Shown one piece after another: positions 22,592 through 28,390 of a DNA stretch of 28,390 bases. The translations under genes were made by a program, and so were the position numbers. Each line of letters starts with the position of its first letter. Positions within the stretch are counted from its first letter, which is position 1. Source of the stretch: an uncultured Clostridium sp. (GTDB lineage: Bacteria; Bacillota; Clostridia; Clostridiales; Clostridiaceae); assembly GCA_900548455.1 (NCBI GenBank), contig URKQ01000042.1, forward strand, positions 1 through 28,390. The letters are read 5' to 3'. The notes beneath the pieces are model-generated. The model did not search any database and had not been told where the DNA came from. It saw only the letters and a program-made list of their open reading frames with translations.

Positions 22592-23278
22592 ATGAAAAAA
22601 GTTAAAAATAAGTTGTTACTAAAAAAATACATAAATAAATATAAAATCAATGATATTTTTACAGATAATTATGAGGAATATATGAGTCTCATATTATTTA
22701 AGAAAAATGATTATATATGTAAATATGGGGATGAAATAAGTGATTTGTTGTTTTTTGTTAAGGGAAGAGCTAAGGTGTATATAACATTGTCCAATGGTAA
22801 GTCCCTTCTTTTATGCTTTTACTATCCATTTATGGTTTTAGGTGATTTGGAATTTGCAAACCCTAATAAAGCAACAAGTAATACACAAGTTATTGAAGAT
22901 ACTTATTGCATATCTATTCCAATTAAAGAAGTTAGAGAAAAGCTCAGTAATGATTCTAAATTTTTGCAGTATATTTCAAATTCATTGGCATTAAAACTTG
23001 AAAGGGCTTCTAATAATAGTACAATAAATCTTTTATACCCACTAGAAAATAGACTTGCCAGTTATATGATTGCTACTATGTATAAAGGAAAGAATAATAA
23101 GTTTGAGTTTAAGGAAAATTTGACGTGGACCTCTGAGCTTTTAGGAACTAGCTACAGACATTTATTAAGAACTTTGAATCACTTTGTTGAAGAAGAAATT
23201 ATTACTAAGGATGATAACTGCTATTTTATAGCTAATGAGAAAAGACTTCGAGAAATGGCAGCTGATATATATAAATAA
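22592..23278 (+). CDS. Crp/Fnr-family transcriptional regulator
   Basis: 228 residues, AAAAGGAGAG before the ATG. Residues 20-125 form a cyclic-nucleotide-binding fold (KKNDYICKYGDEISDLLFFVKGRAKVY, then VLGDLEF), but the RxS phosphate-binding motif of cAMP-responsive Crp is not evident, nor are Fnr-type Cys clusters. The dimer helix is about 128-155 and the winged HTH about 165-225, with ENLTWTSELLGTSYRHLLRTLNHF as recognition region. Overall it resembles the YeiL-like regulators found next to small transporters. The ligand is unknown. The CLC gene follows after 111 bp in the same direction and may be cotranscribed. Confidence 0.9.
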   Translation: MKKVKNKLLLKKYINKYKINDIFTDNYEEYMSLILFKKNDYICKYGDEISDLLFFVKGRAKVYITLSNGKSLLLCFYYPFMVLGDLEFANPNKATSNTQVIEDTYCISIPIKEVREKLSNDSKFLQYISNSLALKLERASNNSTINLLYPLENRLASYMIATMYKGKNNKFEFKENLTWTSELLGTSYRHLLRTLNHFVEEEIITKDDNCYFIANEKRLREMAADIYK

Positions 23279-23389
23279 ATTTTTTCAATTAGGAAATAAT
23301 AGTATTAAATGTGGAATTTAATATGTAAATTGAAATAGACATTGTTTAGATTTAATAATGAAAATTCCAAGATCTTCAGAGGTAAGAAT

Positions 23390-24685
23390 ATGGAAGAAAC
23401 TAAAGTGAAGATAATAACATCCTGTAAGGAACTAATTAAAGAGATATTTAAATGGATAGGTTTGAGTTTGTTATTAGGAATACCTATAGGATTAGTGTTA
23501 GGGTATTATAAAAAGATTTTAAATAGAGCTAATGATTTTAGAAGAGCTCATGAATATTTGATTTATTTTTTACCAATTGCGGGATTATTAATATGTTATA
23601 TGTATTTACATACGAAAAGAAATGCATATTCTGGTGAAAATTTATTGAAATCTGAAGTTCAACGTGCAGTTAAAGATATACCGGTCTATATGATACCAGT
23701 AGTGTTTATTGGGTCCCTTTTAACAACTTTTTTTGGTGGTTCTGCAGGAAAAGAGAGTTCAGGTGTAACCATGGGTGGAACTTTAGGTGACTTTATAGCA
23801 AGAAAATTAAAATTGAATAATGGAGAACAAAGAACTTTAGTAATATGTGGCGTTGGTAGTGGTTTTGGGGTATTATACGATGTTCCCTTCGCAGGAGCTA
23901 TTCTTGGAATGGAATTAGTTTTAAAAGGGAGATTTCACTATGAAGCTCTCATTCCTGCCTTTTTAACTAGTACAATTGCCAATAAAGTTGCTCATCTAAT
24001 TGGTGATAAAGCAATAAGATACCCATCTTTAGACCTAGGACCATTAACCTTAAATTTAATAGGAAAGCTTATTGTTTTAGGGATTTTTTTTGGCTTTGTG
24101 GGATTAGTTTTTAATTTTATTTTAGATAATAGCTCTAAAGTTTATAATTATTTTATAAAAAATCCCTATGGAAAGGCTATTGCTGGAGGAATATTAACTA
24201 TTATATTATTTTGGATAGCTGGTGATAATTACAATGGACTAGGCCAAAAGTTTATATCTAGTTCCTTTGAAAAACAAGTTAGTATTTTTGAGTTTATGTG
24301 GAAGATTATATTTACAGGAGTTGCACTCGGATCGGTATTTCAGGGTGGAAGAGGTAATCCTGCTTTTTTTGTAGGAGCTACTTTTGGAAGTGCAATCTCG
24401 GGTATTTTTAATTTACCAGTTGAAAGTGTAGCGGCCTTAGGTATGGTAGGAGTATTTTCTAGTGCTGTAGCATTACCAATTACAGGGGTAGCTATGGCCA
24501 TAGAATATTTTGGCTCTGGAGAAATTATGGCTATTATTATTGTAATGACCATGAGTTATACCATATCAGGATTCTATGATATTTTAACTCAAAGAAAACT
24601 GACAGAAGGAAAAAGTGCGTTATTTAAAGGAATAGGTACTGGTAAATCAGAAGTTTCATGGAAAGATTCTATTAAAAATAAATAG
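23390..24685 (+). CDS. CLC-family chloride/anion channel or antiporter
   Basis: 431 residues from the ATG at 23390, supported by AGAGG; a TTG at 23342 would add 16 residues without a site. About ten hydrophobic helices. Recognisable CLC motifs are GGSAGKESSGVTMGGTLGDF, corresponding to GREGP with the gating Glu kept; GVGSGFGVLYDVPFAGAILGMEL; and FQGGRGNPAFFVGATFG for the GGxFxP segment. The first filter motif GSGIP is replaced by SGENLL, as in fluoride-type CLC proteins, which have GNN at this point. No CBS domains. It imports or exchanges anions with protons at the membrane; whether the anion is chloride or fluoride is open. No fluoride riboswitch precedes it. Confidence 0.9.
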   Translation: MEETKVKIITSCKELIKEIFKWIGLSLLLGIPIGLVLGYYKKILNRANDFRRAHEYLIYFLPIAGLLICYMYLHTKRNAYSGENLLKSEVQRAVKDIPVYMIPVVFIGSLLTTFFGGSAGKESSGVTMGGTLGDFIARKLKLNNGEQRTLVICGVGSGFGVLYDVPFAGAILGMELVLKGRFHYEALIPAFLTSTIANKVAHLIGDKAIRYPSLDLGPLTLNLIGKLIVLGIFFGFVGLVFNFILDNSSKVYNYFIKNPYGKAIAGGILTIILFWIAGDNYNGLGQKFISSSFEKQVSIFEFMWKIIFTGVALGSVFQGGRGNPAFFVGATFGSAISGIFNLPVESVAALGMVGVFSSAVALPITGVAMAIEYFGSGEIMAIIIVMTMSYTISGFYDILTQRKLTEGKSALFKGIGTGKSEVSWKDSIKNK

Positions 24686-24688
24686 TTG

Positions 24689-24717
24689 TTTACAAAAAAT
24701 AAAGTTAGTAATATAAT
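24689..24717 (+). promoter_or_regulatory. Strong promoter of the leader ORF/rsgA unit
   Basis: -35 TTTACA (24689-24694), 17-bp spacer, perfect -10 TATAAT (24712-24717). It begins 4 bases after the CLC stop codon, so the following unit is transcribed on its own. Confidence 0.85.
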
Positions 24718-24753
24718 ACATATTAGGATTATATTGAAAGGAGTTGTTCGATA

Positions 24754-24837
24754 ATGATAAAATTAGTATTTAAAAAATCTATATATATTATTAAAGATAC
24801 TCCGAGTAAAGGTATAATTAAATTTAGAAAAATATAA
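24754..24837 (+). CDS. 27-residue leader peptide upstream of rsgA-like gene
   Basis: An ATG at 24754 with AAAGGAG (24737-24743) encodes MIKLVFKKSIYIIKDTPSKG plus IIKFRKI and a TAA stop. It starts about 30 bases after the predicted transcription start. The peptide is rich in Lys and Ile and resembles nothing I recognise. Its codons 14-18 form the 5' arm of the antiterminator described in the next entry, so ribosome position on this ORF would decide which downstream hairpin forms. A real translated leader is inferred from the ribosome binding site and this overlap. Confidence 0.6.
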   Translation: MIKLVFKKSIYIIKDTPSKGIIKFRKI

Positions 24838-24906
24838 TTGATATATACGTTATCGTTATTTATGACTAAAGTCTCAAACCTTGGAGTGTTTCTTCAGGGT
24901 TTTTTT
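24795..24906 (+). promoter_or_regulatory. Attenuator: alternative antiterminator and terminator hairpins before rsgA-like gene
   Basis: The terminator pairs AAACCTTG (24876-24883) with CAGGGTTT (24895-24902), one G-U pair, followed by a run of T. The antiterminator pairs AGATACTCCGAG (24795-24806, inside the leader ORF) with CTTGGAGTGTTT (24880-24891), 12 bp including G-U pairs. The arms share CTTG (24880-24883) and so exclude each other. Free translation of the leader would cover the 5' arm and favour termination; a ribosome held early in the leader would leave it free and favour read-through. Confidence 0.65.
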
Positions 24907-24957
24907 GTTCTGTTTAAATAATAAATAATGTATAACAATTTTGAAGGAGTGATTATT

Positions 24958-25038
24958 ATGATGGAAATTAAAAAATATTTATTTATGTTAAAGAAAAATT
25001 ATTTAGAAGGAGAATTGAATGGAAGAATTTTTAAATGA
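24958..25038 (+). CDS. 26-residue ORF overlapping the rsgA-like start
   Basis: AAGGAG (24943-24948) precedes an ATG at 24958 encoding MMEIKKYLFMLKKNYLEGEL and then NGRIFK. The ORF ends 20 bases inside the rsgA-like gene in another frame, and the rsgA ribosome binding site AAGGAG lies within it. Translation of this ORF could open or couple to the GTPase start. It may be a second leader peptide. Confidence 0.5.
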   Translation: MMEIKKYLFMLKKNYLEGELNGRIFK

Positions 25039-26065
25039 TATTTGTACAGAAAGTTTAGTAAAATTAGCTGATTATGGACTTAATGAAGAAATCTTAAGAA
25101 GAAGGGAAAACAAAGCGTTATTGATAGGAAGGATAATAACACAAAATAGAAATTACTATAAAGTTATTACTGAAAAGGGTGAAATTATAGGTAGAGTTTC
25201 AGGAAAGATGAAATATAATCTAGAGAATAAAGAGGACTTTCCATCAGTAGGAGACTGGGTGGAGGTTGAATATATTGAAAAGGAAAATAGTATTATTCAT
25301 AAAGTTGTTGAAAGAAAAACTCTTCTCTATAGAAAAGTGGCGGGTGTACGATGTGAAGAGCAGGTAATAGCAGCAAATGTAGATAAGATATTTATCACCA
25401 TGTCATTAAATAATAATTTTAATATAAGAAGAATAGAAAGATATATAAATATTGCATGGGATAGTGGGGCGACACCTATTATTTTACTGACAAAAGCAGA
25501 TATATCACAAGATTTAGAAGAAAAGCTTGATATGGTTATGAGTGTAGCATTGGGAATTGATGTAATAGTAGTAAGCGCCTTTACTGGAATAGGTTTTGAT
25601 AGAGTTAAGGATGTAATTAAGCATGGAGATACTGTTGTTTTTGTTGGATCATCAGGTGTAGGTAAATCAACAATTATAAATAAGCTTATAGGTGAAGACA
25701 TACAGGAAACAAAGGATGTAGATGGTATGGATAAGGGAAGGCATACAACAACGAGCAGAGAGTTGTTTTTAATTGAAGGTGGAGGAGTAGTTATAGATAC
25801 TCCGGGAATGAGGGAGCTTCAAATTATCTCTGGTGATATAGAGAATACATTTTCAGATATAGAGGAGTTGTCATGCTATTGTCGTTTTCATGATTGTATG
25901 CATGTATCGGAGCCAGGATGTGCGGTAAAGAAAGCAATAGATGAGGGTACTCTTGATGAAGATAGATTGAAGAATTACATGAGATTAAAAAGAGAAATAA
26001 AAAATCAAGAAATTCGAAGAAGCCAAAAGGAAAGACAAAACCAAAGAAAACATAATAAGAAATAA
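25019..26065 (+). CDS. rsgA: RsgA-like ribosome small-subunit-dependent GTPase
   Basis: 348 residues, AAGGAG 6 bases before the ATG. An N-terminal OB fold (about 30-105: IGRIITQNRNYYKVITEKGE, then PSVGDWVEVEY) is followed by a circularly permuted GTPase domain: G4 LLTKAD (about 155), G5 VSAFTG (about 185), G1 FVGSSGVGKST (about 208-218), G2 with GRHTTTSREL, G3 DTPGMREL (about 262). A zinc module of the type CxxxxCxHxxxxxC closes it (CRFHDCMHVSEPGCAVKKA), and the tail is strongly basic. RsgA helps late maturation of the 30S subunit. It is not next to the prkC/rpe genes where Firmicute rsgA often lies, so it may be a second copy. Expression appears governed by the upstream leader and attenuator. 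Confidence 0.93.
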   Translation: MEEFLNDICTESLVKLADYGLNEEILRRRENKALLIGRIITQNRNYYKVITEKGEIIGRVSGKMKYNLENKEDFPSVGDWVEVEYIEKENSIIHKVVERKTLLYRKVAGVRCEEQVIAANVDKIFITMSLNNNFNIRRIERYINIAWDSGATPIILLTKADISQDLEEKLDMVMSVALGIDVIVVSAFTGIGFDRVKDVIKHGDTVVFVGSSGVGKSTIINKLIGEDIQETKDVDGMDKGRHTTTSRELFLIEGGGVVIDTPGMRELQIISGDIENTFSDIEELSCYCRFHDCMHVSEPGCAVKKAIDEGTLDEDRLKNYMRLKREIKNQEIRRSQKERQNQRKHNKK

Positions 26066-26078
26066 TCTAAGTAAGTAG

Positions 26079-26124
26079 TATGTTCAAGTGTTTGTCGATG
26101 TAGATTGATAAATACTTGAACATA
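26079..26124 (+). terminator. Long hairpin after the rsgA-like gene
   Basis: TATGTTCAAGT (26079-26089) pairs with ACTTGAACATA (26114-26124), continued inward by GTTTGTC/GATAAAT with G-U pairs, about 18 bp in all. No U-tract follows on the plus strand, so it is either a weak terminator or an mRNA 3'-end hairpin. Confidence 0.5.
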
Positions 26125-26201
26125 AAAATTGAAAAACTATTTAGAAAAAAGGAAAAATTACGATAATATACTTATACGTAAAAAATAGGGAGTGGTGTTT
26201 T

Positions 26202-28289
26202 ATGCGCAAAAAAAAAGAAAAAGGAAAGGAAAAGAAAATATTTTTGAGTAAAAATAAGAAGTCAAAGGAACCAAAGAAGTTAAAAAAATTAAAGACTAAG
26301 CTTATGGTAGCACTGGGTGGAATGACACTAATGTCAATAATTATATTATTGATTATCTCTGCAACCATGGGGGAAAAAAGTATTAGTCAAATTACATATG
26401 ATAAATTAAAGGTGGAAGTTAATGGTGCAGATAATAGTATACATTATTATATCCAAGCTCAATTTAATAATCTAAATAGTTATACTTCTAACAAGGCATT
26501 AATTGAATATATGAAAGAATATGATGACAAAGATGTAAATGATGATAAAATACAAATGATGACATCTATGGTGAAAAGCAGTTTTGATAATGAGGTATCT
26601 AAGGGAAATGGTGTAGAAGAAGCGTTTATAGTTGATAAAAATGGAGACGTTTTCATATCTTCTGGGGATGAATTAAAGTCAAAGAATCTTTCAGGGGAGG
26701 AGTTCTTTAGCCAATTAAAATCGGGTATTTCAATGGTAATAAGTGATGTGGTTTTATCAAAATCTACCAATAGGCCTGTGGTATTACTAGGAGTACCTTT
26801 AAAAGATGAAAAAGGGACCTTTGTTGGAGGTGCTTGCAAATATATTTCAGCGTCTGCATTTGATGAGATTTTATCAAGCTATATATCAGATTCACATTTT
26901 ATATACATATTAGACTCTAAGGGACAAGCAATTTACCATCCAAAATCTGAATTAATAGGACAAAATGTTAATCTTGAAAATGAAAAAGAAATAATTAAGC
27001 TAGATAATGATTCAGCTATTATAGAGTACTCTAGTGAGAAAGAAAAAATAAGTGGTGCATATAAAGTAAATAGTGATGCAAAATGGAGGATAATTTCCAG
27101 TACACCAGCAAAGGTTGTTAATAAGCCAGTGAAATCTATGCAAGTGTCTTTAGCAGGAGCGTCATTAGTAATTTTATTAATTATGGAATTTATAATAATG
27201 AAAATATCTACAGCTATTGCTATTCCAATGAATAAAATAATTGATTTAGTAAAGCGAGTAGGAAATGGAGACTTAACTTCAAAAATAGAAGTAATAAATG
27301 ATAGCATTGAAATAAAAGAACTTACATGTGGAATTAATTTAATGATTGATAATTTAAGTGATTTAATTAGTGAGACTACAGATACAGTTAGTAAGGTCGA
27401 AGAAGCATCCACTAATTTATGTGCATTAAGCGAAGAAGTTGCGGCTTCTAATGGAGAACTTATTAAACAGGTTTCAACAATATCTAAAAATACTTCAAAG
27501 CAAGCAACAGAAGCTACTAATAGTAGTGATAATACTCAAATGCTTGGAGATTCAATAGATACCTTAGATGATAAAAATGGATTAATGGAAACACAAGGTG
27601 GAGTAGTATTAGAAGCAATTCATGTTAATACAAATAAGTTGAATGATTTAATGGAATCTAATGTGAAATCAAAAGAAAGTTTTGAAAGTGTTATGTCTAC
27701 GGTAGAGAAACTTATAGAAAATATTTCTAATATATCAAATATAGTAGGTGTAATTGATAATATATCAAAACAAACGAGCTTACTATCTTTAAATGCTAGT
27801 ATAGAATCTGCTAGGGCAGGAGAGGCTGGAAGAGGCTTTGCAGTTGTAGCAGCAGAAATAAGAGGTTTAGCAGATGAAGTTCAAAAGGCAACCAATGATA
27901 TTTCAAGTATAATTAGAAGTACTGATGAAGTAGTACAATTAACTAGAGTATCTATTAGTGAGTCGTCAGAACTTAATGAAAAACAAACATTAGCATATAG
28001 AGAAGTTCATGATGCATTTAATGAAATGAAAGAGTCTTTATCAGGAATGATGAATATTACGGAACTTATAAGCAGAGAAATAGATAGTGTTAACTCTAAG
28101 AAGGTACAAGTGTTAAGCGCTATGGAAGAAGTTGCAGCAGGAGCACAGGAAATTGCGGCTATAACGGAAGAAGCAAATCAATCTATAGATGAACAAAGTC
28201 TTGCTTTTGACAATGTAAGTAGTAATGCAGAAGGATTAATAGGACTTGCAGAGAACGTCAAAAAATCCTTGGATAAGTTTAAATTATAA
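26202..28289 (+). CDS. Methyl-accepting chemotaxis protein (transmembrane chemoreceptor)
   Basis: 695 residues; GGGAG upstream of the ATG at slightly long spacing. A very basic cytoplasmic tail of about 34 residues (repeated Lys) precedes the first membrane helix (about 38-55). Residues 60-300 are an extracellular Cache-type sensor (VEEAFIVDKNGDVFIS, FIYILDSKGQAIYHP). The second helix is about 312-330, then HAMP (about 332-388) and the signalling coiled coil. The hairpin tip LLSLNASIESARAGEAGRGF, followed by AVVAAEIRGLADEV, is the conserved CheA/CheW contact. No C-terminal pentapeptide tether. It signals through CheA to flagella or possibly to pili. A weak sigma-D-like TACGATAA lies 36 bases upstream. 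The repeat copy starts 1 base after the stop codon. Confidence 0.95.
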   Translation: MRKKKEKGKEKKIFLSKNKKSKEPKKLKKLKTKLMVALGGMTLMSIIILLIISATMGEKSISQITYDKLKVEVNGADNSIHYYIQAQFNNLNSYTSNKALIEYMKEYDDKDVNDDKIQMMTSMVKSSFDNEVSKGNGVEEAFIVDKNGDVFISSGDELKSKNLSGEEFFSQLKSGISMVISDVVLSKSTNRPVVLLGVPLKDEKGTFVGGACKYISASAFDEILSSYISDSHFIYILDSKGQAIYHPKSELIGQNVNLENEKEIIKLDNDSAIIEYSSEKEKISGAYKVNSDAKWRIISSTPAKVVNKPVKSMQVSLAGASLVILLIMEFIIMKISTAIAIPMNKIIDLVKRVGNGDLTSKIEVINDSIEIKELTCGINLMIDNLSDLISETTDTVSKVEEASTNLCALSEEVAASNGELIKQVSTISKNTSKQATEATNSSDNTQMLGDSIDTLDDKNGLMETQGGVVLEAIHVNTNKLNDLMESNVKSKESFESVMSTVEKLIENISNISNIVGVIDNISKQTSLLSLNASIESARAGEAGRGFAVVAAEIRGLADEVQKATNDISSIIRSTDEVVQLTRVSISESSELNEKQTLAYREVHDAFNEMKESLSGMMNITELISREIDSVNSKKVQVLSAMEEVAAGAQEIAAITEEANQSIDEQSLAFDNVSSNAEGLIGLAENVKKSLDKFKL

Positions 28290-28290
28290 A

Positions 28291-28390
28291 AGCTCTGTAT
28301 GCATGCCTTTCCATAAGAAGGGGTGAAGGGGGATACTATCCCCTCCGCTTCAAGGAGAGATTCCTCAAAGGGAACCATAGGGTTCCTTTT
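28291..28390. repeat. Dispersed repeat, copy 2, cut by the window end
   Basis: The first 100 bases match copy 1 (18662 onward) with about nine substitutions and one inserted base, roughly 90% identity. The terminal GCTCTGTATGCAT, the GGGGAT/ATCCCC hairpin and the GGGAACCATAGGGTTCC hairpin are unchanged in their stems. The 3' half and second inverted repeat lie beyond the window. It abuts the chemoreceptor stop codon and may serve as its transcript end. Confidence 0.88.

Noticed and set aside
23279..23389. Fluoride riboswitch before the CLC gene
   Set aside because: The region is AT-rich without the conserved fluoride aptamer pseudoknot sequence.
26140..26170. Sigma-D promoter of the chemoreceptor
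   Set aside because: TACGATAA resembles the -10 GCCGATAA, but no TAAA lies at the required 15-bp distance; too weak to list as a feature.
1..28390. CRISPR array, prophage or plasmid origin
   Set aside because: No evenly spaced direct repeats, phage structural genes or replication-initiator genes were seen.

Overview
The window is AT-rich DNA with Firmicute-type ribosome binding sites, intrinsic terminators and riboswitches, and it looks like a chromosomal contig from Clostridium or a close relative. No species can be named from the sequence. The first 76 bases do not belong: they encode a piece of an enterobacterial AcrB-type efflux pump fused in frame to the end of guaA, so the left edge is a chimera. 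The right edge stops inside a dispersed repeat that also occurs near position 18,700, as expected for an assembly that broke at a repeat.

Layout. (1) 1-3365, minus strand: guaB-guaA, the two steps from IMP to GMP, behind a guanine riboswitch whose aptamer, antiterminator and terminator can all be read. (2) 3525-18460, minus strand: an 11-gene type IV pilus operon in the order pilD, pilB, pilC, major pilin, pilM, pilN, pilO, minor prepilin, large PilX/GspK-like protein, minor prepilin, and a secreted 1274-residue VWA/PA14 protein that is a candidate pilus adhesin. The operon starts with a c-di-GMP-II riboswitch whose 3' end overlaps a terminator, and PilB carries an N-terminal MshEN-type region, a second possible c-di-GMP input. 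No retraction ATPase (pilT) is in the window. (3) 18600-18867: terminator, a 156-bp repeat with perfect 14-bp terminal inverted repeats, and a hairpin. (4) 18868-21565: a pair of half-size permease genes, divergent from a DeoR-family regulator and a DUF218/YdcF-like gene. (5) 21594-24685: two YdcZ-type small transporters divergent from a Crp/Fnr-type regulator, with a perfect 14-bp palindrome between them, then a CLC-family anion transporter. (6) 24689-26065: a strong promoter, a 27-codon leader ORF, mutually exclusive antiterminator and terminator hairpins, a second 26-codon ORF overlapping the next start, and an RsgA-like GTPase. (7) 26202-28289: a membrane chemoreceptor, followed at once by the second repeat copy.

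Most notable are the c-di-GMP-controlled pilus operon ending in a VWA protein with a Cys/His-rich insert in its metal-binding domain, and the apparent ribosome-mediated attenuator in front of the RsgA-type ribosome-maturation GTPase, which I do not recognise as a described system. I saw no tRNA, rRNA, CRISPR array, prophage or intact transposase.
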